64,000 bases of DNA from Hordeum vulgare subsp. vulgare (taxonomy: Eukaryota > Streptophyta > Magnoliopsida > Poales > Poaceae). The stretch's first letter is position 1; each line of letters opens with the position of its first letter. The translations under genes were made by a program, and so were the position numbers. Shown in pieces: positions 22,153-33,813 of this stretch. The stretch lies in assembly GCF_904849725.1 (NCBI RefSeq), contig NC_058518.1, positions 413,485,081 to 413,549,080 of the forward strand. Direction: 5' to 3'. The notes beneath the pieces are model-generated. The model saw only the letters and a program-made list of their open reading frames with translations, ran no database searches and had not been told where the DNA came from.

Positions 22153-24348
22153 TCATTTGTCAGTACAACCAGATATGATATCATCGACATATATTTGACA
22201 CAAAAATAGCTCATTATCATAGGATTTAGTGAAAAGAGTTGGATCGAGTGAACCAGGTTTGAAGCCTTTCTTCATGAGGAATTCCTTCAATGTATCATAC
22301 CATGCCCGAGGGGCTTGCTTTAGACCATAAAGAGCCTTTTTGAGTCTGAAAACTTTGTCTGGATTCTTTGGATCCTCAAAACCTAGGGGCTGAGCAACAT
22401 ATACTTCTTCCTCAAGCTTACCATTGAGGAATGCACTTTTCACATCCATTTGATATAAGATGATGTTATGATGATTAGCATAAGCAAGTAGTATTCGAAT
22501 AGCTTCAAGTCTAGCAACAGGTGCAAAAGTTTCATCAAAATCTATCCCTTCAACATGGGTGTAGCCTTGGGCTACAAGTCGTGCCTTGTTCCTCACCACT
22601 TGACCGTCCTCATCTTGCTTGTTTCGGAAAATCCACTTGGTGTCGATGATGTTGTGCTTGCGAGGATCTGGTTGTTTGACGAGCTCCCATACGTCATTCA
22701 GGTTGAATTGAAGAAGTTCGTCTTGCATAGCTTGGATCCACTCCGGTTCCAGAAAAGCCTCAGCAACTTTTGAGGGTTCTGTGATGGATACAAAGGAGAA
22801 ATGCCCACAAATGTTAACTAAGTGTGAAGCTTTTGAGCGAGTGAGAGGACCTGGCGCGTTGATGTCGTTGAGGATTTTTTCAAGTTCTACTTCATTTGCA
22901 ATCCTCGGATGAGCTGGTTGAGGATTTTGTCTGGGCTGAGGAAGTGGTGCTGGTGCAATTTCCTTAGGAGCATCTTCTTGATTTTCATCAGTGATGGGGA
23001 TCGTTTCTTCATCAATTTCCTCAGTTGGGACAATGTCTTCAGTAGGCTTGAGCTTTATTGCTTCCTCAGGAGACAGCTTATCTGGATCAGAATGCAATTG
23101 CTCTCTTTGCGAGCCATTAGTTTCATCGAACCGCACATCTACAGTCTCAACCACTTTGTTGTGATAGTTGTTGAAGACTCTGTAAGTGTGCGAGTCCTTT
23201 CCATAACCGAGCATAAAACCTTCCTGTGCCTTAGGTGCAAATTTTGAGCTATGGTGAGGATCTCTAATCCAGCATTTTGCACCGAAGACTTTGAAATAAC
23301 TTACATTGGGTTTCTTGTCAGTGAGGAGTTCATATGAGGTTTTCTTGAGGAATTTGTGAAGATATACCCTGTTGGTGATATGGCATGCAGTGTTGATTGC
23401 TTCAGGCCAAAAGCGACGAGGAGTCTGATATTCTTCAAGCATAGTTCTTGCCATTTGAACCAGAGTCCTATTCTTCCTTTCGACGACACCATTCTGCTGA
23501 GGAGTATAAGGAGCAGATAATTCGTGAGTAATACCAAGTTCATCAAGATAATCATCAAGACCAGTGTTTTTGAACTCGGTTCCATTATCACTCCTGATCT
23601 GTTTGATCTTGATGCCAAAGTTCGTCGAGGCCCTTGAAGAAAATCGTTTGCAGATTTCCTGCACTTTAGTTTTGTACACTATGATATGCACCCAAGTATA
23701 TCTTGAATAATCATCAGCTATGACGAGGCCATGTAAAGATGCTGCATTGGTTAGTGTGACATAGTGAGTAGGTCCAAATAGATCCATATGAAGCAATTCG
23801 AATGGAAGTGTAGTGGTCATGATAGTCTTCGAGGGATGCTTGGATATGGTCATTTTCCGAGATTCACAAGCACCGCAGAGATGATCCTTGAGGAATTTGA
23901 CTGATTCGATGCCGATGACATGCTTCTTCTTCACGAGCATGTGCAAATTCCTCATTCCTGCATGACCTAGTCTTCGGTGCCACAACCAACCTTCTGAGGT
24001 TTTTGCTAGTAAGCAAGTGGCTGGTTGAGGACCTGTAGAGAAATCAACAATGTACAAATCCCCTCTTCTTACACCTTCGAAGACTTTGGATCTGTCAGAT
24101 TCCATAATGACTACACATCTATATCTACCAAAGATAACAATCATATCAAGATCACAAAGCATCGAGACTGACATGAGGTTAAAACCAAGGGATTCAACAA
24201 GCATCACTTTGTCCATATGCCTATCCTTGGAAATAGCCACTTTGCCAAGTCCCAATACCTTGCTTTTACCTTTGTCAGCATATGTGATTTGCTTCAGAGG
24301 TGATGGAGTTAGTGGCATATTCATCAGTAAGCTTTTATCACCAGTCAT
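22153..24348 (-). pseudogene. pol: Copia pol: protease end, integrase, reverse transcriptase
   Basis: 731 codons from the first ATG. The open frame runs further upstream to about 24424 and takes in the protease motif [13 protein letters not shown] (catalytic Asp codon 24367-24369), so the ATG is probably not the true start. Next come the pre-integrase zinc motif (HRRLGH at 124-129, C158, C161), the integrase core D189-D254-E290 (D-x35-E spacing intact), a Pro/Glu-rich linker (420-500), and reverse transcriptase with MDVKSAF (D635) and YVDD (720-723). A UGA follows 8 codons after YVDD. Order protease-integrase-RT is diagnostic of Ty1/copia. It normally makes cDNA and integrates it. Confidence 0.95.
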
Positions 24349-24599
24349 GTGATGTGTGCAGCCACTATCAAGAACCCACTCAGTATTCTTGGGTTTGTCA
24401 TCCTGCAGATGAATTAGTACAGCTTACCATCTCATATGCTTCAGATTTGAAGAATATGATACTAGTTTCATCAGATCAGTAGTTTCATCATAGTAGAAAT
24501 GTAAGGACGTGTGAAATATTTCTATTTCATCAATCATTAGCTTGCGTCCTATCAAGCATTTCTTCAGGTCTCCAGCAAATTCTTCAGATGATGATTTTC

Positions 24600-27171
24600 A
24601 TCTGGAGACCTGACCTGCAGAAGTGATTAGTTCGATTTCTTCACCACCCACATCTGAAGGGGTGGCAAAGCATTCATCATCCTACGAGCACCATATGAGA
24701 AAGGTGGCATTGAGGCCAATGCACTTCTCTTAACAGTAGGGGGATTAAAGTACTCATATGGATATGCAGAGAACTGGTTAGAGGATTTATGAACATAATG
24801 ATTTGAGGAGTAACGCTCATATTCATATTCCTTGTAGTTTCCGTGCATGTTAGACGCATTAGCACGGGTACGAGCATAGTTTTGACCAGTTGAGGATTTT
24901 GATCCTCTTGAAGACTTTGGTCCTCCTGAGGAATTTGATCTGGGGTTCAGATTCTTCAGTGGTGGTTTCATGAGGACATTCACCTGAAGATTTTCAAGAC
25001 AACTTTTGGGAACCCAGATTTTCCTCAGGGGAGGGCCATTCCTGCAGTTAGTTCAAACATATCGAGCAAATACTTCACCAGATTGATTTTTGAACAATTT
25101 ATAGTTGGAGTCAAATGACTCATCTGAGGAATAGGATAATTCACATGAAAAGCCAGTTATATTAGATGGATCAAAAGGAGGCCCAGTAGCAGCAACCCAT
25201 GAGGTTTTGGGATACTGCTCAGGTTTCCAATAAGATCCATCAGCATTTAATTTCCTCTCAAAGGCAATTCCTTCTTTCCTCGGGTTCCTGTTCAAGATCT
25301 GCTTTTTGAGCACATCACAAAGGGTTTGATGTCCTTTGAGGCTTTTGTATATGCCAGTCACGTACAATTCCTTCAACCCTGCATTTTCATCAGTAACATT
25401 TTTGTTTTCCTCAAGTGAGGAAATAGACAGAACACGTGCAGTTGAAGAATTTGTAGCAATAGTACCATTTGATGATTCTGGTGAGGAATTAGCAGTTTCA
25501 CGTTCAATGCATTTAAGACATGGAGGAATGAATTCAACTTGACCAGCGCTGATCTGTTGAGCTAGTAATGAATCATTTTCCATACGAAGATCATCATGAG
25601 ACATCCTCAGCTTCTCAAGATCAAGCTTCCTTTGAAGAAATTCATAGGAAAGCTTCTCATGATCAGTGAGGAGTGTATCATAACGATCCTGAAGATTATC
25701 AAATCTAGACTGAATACTTTTCACATCTTTAGTGAGGATTTGGGTAAGATTCATTTCATCATTCAACAGATCATCACTTTTATCTAGCAGTTTCTGAAGC
25801 TTTTCAGAGCAGTTTGTTGTTTAGTGGCAATGATAGCAAGTTTACTGTAACTGGGTTTCTTATAATTATCAGGTTCACAGTCACTTGAATCAGAGGAGGA
25901 GGCATTATTTGGTACCTTTGAACCTTTTTCCATCAAGCAAAAGGTTGGAGCGAAGTCATCAGCATAGTCATCAGTGCGGATGGTGCTATCATTTTCTTCA
26001 AGGTTGAAGATTGACTTGCTGACGAAAGTGGTTGCCAATGCAAGACTAGCCTGTCAGGATTCTGAGTCTTCATCAGAACCCTCTTCTTCATCACATTCCT
26101 CTTATTCTGCCTCGGATGCCATTTCCTTGCCAATAAGTGGCCGAGCCTTTCTAAAACTAGTCTTCTTGTGCAATGAGGGCTTTGAAGATGAGGATTTTGA
26201 AGATTTCTTCTTCTTCTTCGAGTCATCAGAACTGTCATCCTTGTATTTCTTCTTCTTTGATTCCTTTCCCCAACGGGGACAATCAGCAATGTAATGACCT
26301 GATTTCTTGCACTTGTGACAGGTTCGTTTCTTGTAGTCCTCAGATGAAGATTCTGATTTCCTCATGTCTCTTCTTGAAGATTTACCGAACTAGCCACGTC
26401 GTGTAAATCTCTGGAATTTCCTCACGAGCATTGCAAGCTCCTGTCCAAATTCTTCAGGGTCACAAATGCTGTCATCTGTGTCTTCGTCTTCAGATGAGGA
26501 AATTTCTCTAGCCTTCAGTGCACGTGGTCTGGAATAGCTTGGTCCATATAGATCTCTCTTTTCTTCTAGTTGGAATTCATGAGTATTTAGCCTTTCTAGT
26601 ATATCAGCTGGATCAAGCATCTTGTAATCTGGTCTTTCTTGAATCATCAGAACTAAAGTATCAAATGAAGAATCCAAAGATCTCAGCAGTTTCTTCACAA
26701 CTTCGTGATCAGTGATGTCTCAAGCTCCCAGTGCTTGCAGTTCATTTGATATGTCAGTGAGGCGATCAAAGGTGTCTTGGCAGCTTTCATTGTCATGTCT
26801 CTTGAAGCGATGGAAGAGATTGCAAAGAATATCAACACGAGAGTCACGCTGGGTTGATACTCCTTCATTTACCTTGCACAGTCTCTCCTAGATCAGTGTT
26901 GCAGAGCCCAAAGCACTTACTCTTCCAAACTAGCCTGGCTCAGATGGCCACGGATGATGTTCTTCGCTTGAGAATCGAGTTGCTTGAATTTCTTCACATC
27001 AGCAGTAGAGACACTGGCAGAGATGATGGGGACGCCATGTTCCACAATATACCAGAGATCATTATCAATTGCTTGTAGATGCATTTGCATTTTGTTCTTC
27101 CAGAAGGGAAAGTTCTTTCCCTCGTAGGTAGGACATGTTGCAGTCACCTTAAACATGCCTGCAGTCGACAT
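24600..27171 (-). pseudogene. gag: Copia gag with CCHC zinc knuckle, broken
   Basis: Starts at ATG 27171 (MSTAGMFKVTATCPTY), about 55 bases inside the primer site. Recognisable parts: N-terminal gag (26917-27171, YEGKNFPFWKNKMQMHLQ); the central domain to 26390 (FDRLTDISNELQALGA, RSLDSSFDTLVLMIQERPDY); the zinc knuckle CHKCKKSGHYIADC (in 26102-26365, C-x2-C-x4-H-x4-C) flanked by Lys/Ser-rich arms; and a coiled-coil-like segment (25053-25766, heptad-rich Leu) before the protease. The frame is broken by at least two stops (near 26888 and 26727) and by several frameshifts. It encoded the capsid and RNA-binding protein. Confidence 0.88.
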
Positions 27172-27224
27172 AACTAAAACTCCAGGTGGTTAAACCAAAA
27201 TCACACAGAACAAGGGAGTACCTT

Positions 27225-27237
27225 CCTCTCATACCAA
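27225..27237 (-). other. Primer-binding site, initiator tRNA-Met type
   Basis: Just after the 5' LTR end the minus strand reads TTGGTATGAGAGG. The initiator tRNA-Met site expected for copia elements is TTGGTATCAGAGC, so two positions differ. Confidence 0.85.
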
Positions 27238-27238
27238 T

Positions 27239-28657
27239 TGAAAGTGCGTTATATCGACTAGAGGGGGGGGGGGGTGAATAGGAGATTTTTAGAATTTCAT
27301 CACCGAGGAAATTCCTTTTGAGGAAATTCCTCACTGATGACTAACTTACAGCGGAAACAGTAAAGGATCAGAAGTGCAAAGTTTCACAGCAGCAGTTTTT
27401 CAGAGTGAAGAATGTGAAGACAGATTGCACAGTGAGCAGGCACGCAAAATACAGATGTGGATTAACTGACGTGAGGAATTTGGGGTTGAGGAAATTCAGA
27501 AAAAGTCTTCAGCAAATTCTTCAAACAGTTGCAGTGAAAGTCATCAACACATAATACGAGAAAAGTAAGGAGTTGAGGAATTAGAACCCGTTTCTCAGTG
27601 AAGACAATCGTTGATGACCCAGTTCCAATTGCTGTGACAGTCGTACATCTGGTTTGGAGCGGCTTGGTACTGAAACCAAAGGACACACAGTCCCGGGACA
27701 CAGAGTCCCTACCGTATTCTCCTTGAGCTAAGGACACACAGTCCTCATCCAACACTCGTGGTAAGTCTTCAGGGCAGACTTCCAAACCCTCACAAACTTG
27801 GTCACCCGGCGAGCCACAATTGACTGCTGGAAAGCTCTAGACCATGACGCCTAACTGTTTAGAGGATGCACAGTCCTCAAAGGTAAAAGCTCCAGTCCCA
27901 CACAGGAACAACTTCTTCAGTGATGCTCAATCCCTAGGTTTGGTTTGTGGTTTCGGTGTATGGTGTATTTCCTCACTGATGAATTACTCTCGAAGGCTCT
28001 GAGGAATTGGGTTGCTCTTATGACAAGTGTCAGTTTCTAACGGAGCAGCCAACCAGCTAGTGGTTGTGGGGGTGGCTATTTATAGCCTGGGAGCATCCCG
28101 ACATGATTTGACACTTATGCCCTTAAATAATATGACCGTTGGAATGGATAAGACCACTCACTTGGCGTGGCTATCAAAACGGTCGGGACCCTCAACTATG
28201 AGAGTCCTCATGTCACTCGTATTCCTCACTTGAGGCTTTTGGTAGGATTTAGGCTTGGGTTGAGCATCATGAGGAAATTCATTCCATAGTGTAACTTCGA
28301 CCCCCTTTAATAGTACGGTGTTCCTATTACTCAAATGCGAAAAAAATAAAACAGAAAGTGTTAATCTTCATGCTTCAAATTCTTCAGAGTGATTTTCTTC
28401 AGGACACACCGGACTTCTCAATATCAGTATCTTCATGAGGAATATTAATTTCATCGCAGATTCCTCGCGATTCATTTCTTCAGCTTCAGACCAATTTCTT
28501 CAACTGAAGACATACATTTTTAGGGGTCGATATTCTTCAAATATCTCAAACTCCTCAATGACTTATAGATCCTGTGTACACTCACAAACACATTAGATAC
28601 TTAACCTATAAGTCTTCAAACCACCAAAATCACTAAGGGGCACTAGATGCACATACA
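27239..28657 (-). repeat. Copia element 5' LTR
   Basis: Pairs with 14356-15789 and differs mainly by scattered substitutions, one fewer 15-base unit and a longer G run at 27264-27275. The LTR TATA box (minus TATAAATA) lies at 28077-28084, so the genomic transcript should start near 28050 and read left. The target duplication GATAC follows at 28658-28662. Confidence 0.93.
28069..28090 (-). promoter_or_regulatory. LTR promoter TATA box of copia element
   Basis: Minus strand GGCTATAAATAGCC, conserved in both LTRs (15208-15215 in the other). It resembles the internal promoter TATA at 20505-20512, but the flanking sequence differs. Confidence 0.6.
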
Positions 28658-28662
28658 GATAC

Positions 28663-28782
28663 GTTGGAGACGTATCTCCCAAGGCCGATAAATATTCTTT
28701 GGCCCCTTGTGTGGAATCAATAAATCAGGGTGAAATACTACCCGAGAAGAGTGTTGCGACCCCCTATACTTGTGGGTTATCA
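28663..28782 (+). repeat. End of A2 LTR (28663-28677), then S-type LTR remnant
   Basis: 28663-28677 completes the A2 LTR on the minus strand. From about 28690 to 28782 the sequence matches the last 100 or so bases of the plus-strand S LTR (5281-5375): TATTCTTTGG, TTGTGTGGAATCAATAAAT and a CTTGTGGGTTATCA end. The remaining 1.4 kb of that LTR is missing. Confidence 0.75.
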
Positions 28783-28793
28783 AGACCTTTTTC

Positions 28794-28811
28794 TGGCGTC
28801 GTTGCCATGGA
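28794..28811 (+). other. Primer-binding site, tRNA-Asp type (degenerate)
   Basis: TGGCGTCGTTGCCATGGA, three changes from the tRNA-Asp complement. It lies 11 bases after the LTR remnant end and defines a plus-strand element. Confidence 0.75.
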
Positions 28812-28860
28812 ACATAACTATATTTATCACGTTAATTCGAGGATATCCAATTCCTAATAT

Positions 28861-30757
28861 GAAGAACTGAAAGAGACTCGAACAAAGATCATCCCTTCTC
28901 GCACGAGAGGAGGTAAGGAACTGCCATCTAGCTCTGCTTTTGATTCACCTACTGTTTTGAATCAGCTTATAACACCATCGTCTGTTGCTCGTTTTGATAT
29001 ATCACATGAACTTAATGATGCTAATTCTGAAACTAATGACACCACGACTGCTACGCGTGATGAAATGGAAACTGTTCCCCCGAACTAATTACTTGATGGT
29101 CATATCGCTAAAGTTAGAGAACTTGAAAATGCTGAAACTGATGAAGATTTTGATTCATCTATTACACCTCGCTCTCCTAATAGATATGAATTGCCTTACG
29201 TACCTGAAAGTTATGTTATGGATGGGGAGGTAGTTAGGGCCTTTCTTGCTTGCAATGATAGATATGATTTGAAGAAACTACTATACAAACTAAAATAAAA
29301 ATCTATGATGGAGAAAATAAAATATGATCCGAAATTTTCTACTTCTCCTATATTTGTTAGTGATAAGGATTATGAATTCTATGTAGACCCTGAGTTAATC
29401 CCTATAGTAGAATCTAAATGTTTCCATGGTTATGAAACTGAAACTGTTGTTGGACATAACACTAAAATGAATGATATTGCCGCTTTGTTTATTCATGAGA
29501 AAAATATCCGGCTACTATTATATCGTTAAGCTTTTTTCCTTTCTCGCTAAAGGGTGCAGCTAAGGAATGGTTCCTCGCTCTTTCTCCTGGTTGTGTGCCT
29601 AGTCCCTAGGACATGATTTGTTACTTCTCTCAAAAGTATTTTCCTCTCATAAGAAACAAGTTGCCTTATGCGAAATATTTAACTTTGTGCAAGAAGAAGA
29701 GAATCTCCCTCAAGCTTGGGGGAGGCTTCTCCACTTACTTAGAGCTTTGCGTGATCATCCTCTAAAGGAAAATGAAATACTTGATATCTTTTGTAATGGA
29801 CTAACCGATGCTTCTTGTAATTTCTTAGATAGTTGTGTTGGTTGTGTTTGCAGGGAGAGAACTGTTGGACAAGCTGAAGGATAATTGAATAACATATTGC
29901 AAAATGCTGATGATTGGAAACTTCTGGAACCGCCACCAGATCCTATTAAAAAGAATAGAGGTATTCTATTCCTCAATCTTGAAGATATGCAAGAAGCCAA
30001 AATGTCCATTAAAGAGAGAGGTATTAGAATTGAAGATGTCAATAATGTATCATTTATTGAAGAAATACATGGACTTGACACCCCGATATAGGTAGTAGAG
30101 GTAAATTCTCTTTGTACCTTTAACAAAAGTAATATACCTTATACTAAGACTCCTGGTCAATGCATGGATGAATTTGACAATTACATTGTTATGCAAGAGC
30201 ATTTAAATAACTATGTACATGATCAATTAAGAGGTAATGCTAGGATGATAGATAGCTTGAGCGACTTGATGTTTAGAATTGCTAATGATGTAAAAGGTAT
30301 AGGTAAACATGTTTCTATGCATCACACCCAACTAGACCACGTTGCTAAGTCACAAAATAATTTGCTTGCTAAAATTAGTGGGAATATTAGTGACCATGCT
30401 GTTAGAGTAACGACTAGAGGAGTAAGAATGACTCAGGAACCACTGTATCCTAAAGGACATCCTATAAGTTTTGAACAAGATTCTCAGGGAGCTAATGGTA
30501 ATGCACCTAGTCTATCTAAGAAGAAAATTAAAAATAGAATTGATAGGACTTTGCATGCTTCTAATGAATGTGTTATAGAAAAACCTGCTGCAAAACATAA
30601 TGATGATTCTATTTTTGATGCTAAGACACAATCTGCTAGTGATCATGCACCTAGTGATAATGAGAATTATAATAAAAATAATGATGAGATTCACATAGAT
30701 GATCAGCTAGATAATAATAACGAACATGATAACAATGTGGAAATAGAACTTGCCTAA
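28861..30757 (+). pseudogene. gag: S-type gag, plus strand, broken
   Basis: Homologue of the minus-strand gag at 1-2391. The frame starting near 28861 (EELKETRTKIIPSRTR) has stops at 29086-29088 and 29296-29298, is open at 29305-29529 (IKYDPKFSTSPIFVSDKDYEF), and then shifts. 29618-29884 keeps the capsid-end pattern (ENEILDIFCNGLTDAS). 30164-30757 (197 codons) holds the CLDEFDNY-like linker, then Asn/Asp-rich acidic sequence before the protease. Predicted product: capsid protein of a gypsy-like element with no RT of its own here. It is clearly decayed. Confidence 0.8.
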
Positions 30758-30769
30758 GATCTTGATAAC

Positions 30770-31616
30770 CCACATCCTAAAATAAACAATATCAGAAGAA
30801 AGACTTTGTTGCTACAAAACATGGGAAGGAAAGAGAGCCATGGGTTCAAAAACCATTGCCATTCCCTTGTAAGCCTTCTAAGTGTAAGGACGAGGAGGAG
30901 TTTGAACGTTTTGCTGAAATGATTAGACGTGTCGTTTTGCGCACTCGCTTGACCAATATTTTTAAAATGCCGCCGTATGCTACGTATATGAAGGATATTA
31001 TTACCAACAAAAGAAAAATACCTGAAACTAAAATTGCTACTACGCTATTAATTATTCTCTTGATGGTGGAGTGCCTAAGAAGTTAGGAGATACGGGTACA
31101 CACAAGATACCCTGTACCATTAAACAAAATTATGTTAAAACCGCTTTATATGATCTAGGAGACGATGTTAGTGTTATGCCTTTCTCTCTATATAAAAGAC
31201 TTGATTTTAATAAGCTTACACCCACTGAGATATCTTTGCAAATTGCTGGTAAATCTACTACTTTACCAATTGGAATTTGCGAGGATGTTCCTCTTGTGGT
31301 TGCAAATGTGACTATCTTAACAAACCTGTTTATTCTTGATATGCCCGAGGATGACAATATGTCGATCATCCTTGGTAGACCCTTTTTAAACACTGTAGTG
31401 GCTGTTATTGATTGGAACAAAATCAAGGTCAATTTTCATGTCAATGACAAACAACATACCGTGCATTTTAGTAAGAAGCAAACTGTGGTTAATAATATTA
31501 ATTTCATTGAGCCGAGTGCCATAGTCATCATTGCAGGTTTTAAAATTCCTCTTCTACCGCCAAGAAGAAATACCACATTATTATTGTCACGGATATGCAA
31601 ATACCCATTGTGGTAA
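30770..31616 (+). pseudogene. Retropepsin-like protease of S-type element
   Basis: The open part 31071-31616 has 181 codons. D28 sits in the active-site motif YDLGDDVSVMP (usual DLGAGVSVMP), followed by a hydrophobic barrel region, and ILGRPFL lies near residue 98. 30770-31070 encodes the basic gag-protease linker (KPLPFPCKPSKCKDEEEF) in another frame. Such proteases mature gag. No RT, RNase H or integrase follows, only non-coding DNA up to the LTR at 32246, so this family appears to encode gag-protease only. Confidence 0.8.
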
Positions 31617-32245
31617 CTTAGTGTTATAAGAAAATTCTTCGGTTCCACGTCAATCAGAAACGGTTATTAATAAGATTTGATCAACCTTACTAATGAATCC
31701 TTATTGAAAGATATGTAGTTGATGAATTTAGTAAGCACAACTTTATGTACGTTTGCTTACCCTTTGTAATTGAAAATGACCCAACAATAAAAAGTTTCAG
31801 ATTGCCACAAAGTTTCAACTCCACTTTTACCCCTTTTAAACCTACCACCATATTCTATTCCACCTTTATGCTATGTCCAATGGTTCACGCTCATGTATTG
31901 CGTGAAGAATAAAAAGTTGATGCATATTGAAAAAGTACGGTCCAATTGTCCCACTTGAACACCGTGGTGCTTGACATTTGTATTAATGTGGTGAAGTTGG
32001 AGCCATGCATTGGTAATATAATAAATATGGATGGGGGTAAAACAATCTTTGAGTATCGTATACTTTGAAAGATTAATGATTTGCTGCTTATACCTATAAG
32101 TATTGCTATATTAATGTTTGTTAATTCATATTTTATCAATGAGCATACATCCATAAGGTTACATCATGGATAGCATGTCACATCAAAATTCTGTTTTTAT
32201 CATTTACCTACTCAAGGACGAGAAGGAATTAAGCACTGGGATGCT
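31617..32245 (+). other. 3' non-coding interior and polypurine tract
   Basis: No gene. The sequence resembles the 3' interior of element B (about 54880-55312), for example GGTTCACGCTCATGTATTGC and TACTCAAGGACGAG. It ends in a degenerate polypurine stretch AAGCACTGGGATGCT directly before the LTR. Confidence 0.65.
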
Positions 32246-33813
32246 TGATACGTCTCCAACGTATCTATAATTTTTGATTATTCGATGCTGATATATTACC
32301 ATTCTAGAATACTTTTGGGTATTTATTTACCATTTTATATTATTTTTGAGCACTAACCTATTGACCTAGTGCCCAGTGCGAGTTGCTGTCTTCTGTGTGT
32401 TTTTTACTTTTTAGGTTTTCCATACCAAACGAAGTCCAATTGCCGTGAAACTTTTTGGTGTTTTTTTCGGACCAAAAGAAGACCAACGGGCATCGGAAGA
32501 AGGCTGGAGGCTTCACGAGGGGCCCACAATCCAACTGGGTGCGGCTTGGGGGATCCGCACCCTGATGGCTTCTGCCTACCTCATGGCCTTCCTGACTCTG
32601 TTCTTTGGCTTATAAATTCTCATATATCCTAAAAAACCAGAGGGAGTCCCAAAACACTTTTTACACCGCTTCAAGTCTTTGTTCCGACGGGAGGCCATCC
32701 GGAGCTCCGTTTTGGCACCTTGCCAGAGGGGGGATCGATCATGGATGGCCTCTTCATCAACCTTTCTGCCCTCACGATGATGTATGAGTATTTCACCATA
32801 GACCTACAGGTCCATAGCTAGTACCTAGATGGAAATCTCTCTCTCTCTCTCTTTGATCTTCAATACAATGATCATCGCATCTTCGCTTTGATCCATATGA
32901 TGTAATACTTTTGTGCGGTGTGTTTGTTGGGATCCAATGAATTGTGGGTTTATGTTTAAATTATTCATGATAAATATCTGAGTCACCTCTGAATACTTAT
33001 ATGATTCTTATGTGCATGATTATGCTAGCTTCGTAATTCTCTCTCATCTATTGAAATAGTTTGGCCAACTAGATCGATATTTCTTTGGTGAGAGAGGTGC
33101 ATTATGGTAGGTTCAACCTGGAGAATTTCTATATCCTAGAGAGAGAAGGGGACAAGACGCACCTTTGTGTTGATGATACTAAGGATAAAACTATGGGGTC
33201 TATTCATATTTCTTGAGTTTACTTTGTCTACATCATGTCATTGTTCTCCATGCATTACTCTATTCTACTTAATATTCTAGATGCATGCTGGATAGCGGTC
33301 GATGAGTGGAGTAATAGTAATAGGTGCAGGAGTTGTTGGCCTATTTGTTTATGGACGTGAAGCCTATATACACATGATCATTGCAGTGAATATTGCATAA
33401 CTATCCGATTTTCTGTCAATTGCCCAACAGTAATTTGTTCACCCACCGTATGCTATTTTTCATGAGAGATGCCATTAGGGAAAGCTACGACTCCCGAGGT
33501 ATATTCACAGCATATTCATAAAACCTTTATTACCTTGCTATTATTTATTTGTTTTTATTTTATCTTGCTATCTACAATTATCTACACACCTCACTTGCCT
33601 TCAAATAACAAGACAAGAGGATTGACAACCCTCTTGCCCGCGTTGGGTGCAAATTGCTTGTTATTTAGTGTGCAACCGCTGAAGACGATGGTGGTTGATA
33701 TTTCTATTGGCTTGATAATCCTTGGTTTCATAATTGAGGAAAATACTTACCCACTTTGTGCTGCGATAACCCATACCTCTTCACGGAAAACCCAACGCAG
33801 ATCACGAGTATCA
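32246..33813 (+). repeat. A-type LTR (copy A3), 3' LTR of plus element
   Basis: Complete: starts TGATACGTCTCCAACGTATC and ends CAGATCACGAGTATCA, 1,568 bp. It is the inverse type of A1 and A2. The start contains the inverted repeat GATACGT...ACGTATC. It abuts half of an oppositely oriented A LTR. Confidence 0.88.

Larger units (their letters stand above)
14356..28657 (-). mobile_element. Sirevirus-like Ty1/copia retrotransposon, 14.3 kb
   Basis: A complete element: LTRs of 1,434 and 1,419 bp and a perfect 5-bp target duplication GATAC (14351-14355 and 28658-28662). From right to left it has an initiator-tRNA-Met-type primer site, gag with a zinc knuckle, protease, integrase, reverse transcriptase and RNase H in copia order, then a long extra ORF, repeated polypurine motifs and the 3' LTR. 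An extra ORF after pol and multiple GGGGGAG tracts are traits reported for Sireviruses. The LTR start TGTAAGTGCATCTAGTGCC resembles Triticeae Maximus-type elements as I recall them. Several stops and frameshifts make it non-autonomous. Confidence 0.92.

Noticed and set aside
24398..24425. GTAAGC...CTAAT...CTGCAG just upstream of the copia protease, looking like a tiny intron
   Set aside because: About 27 nt is too short for a plant intron; a longer intron using the same acceptor cannot be judged without transcripts.
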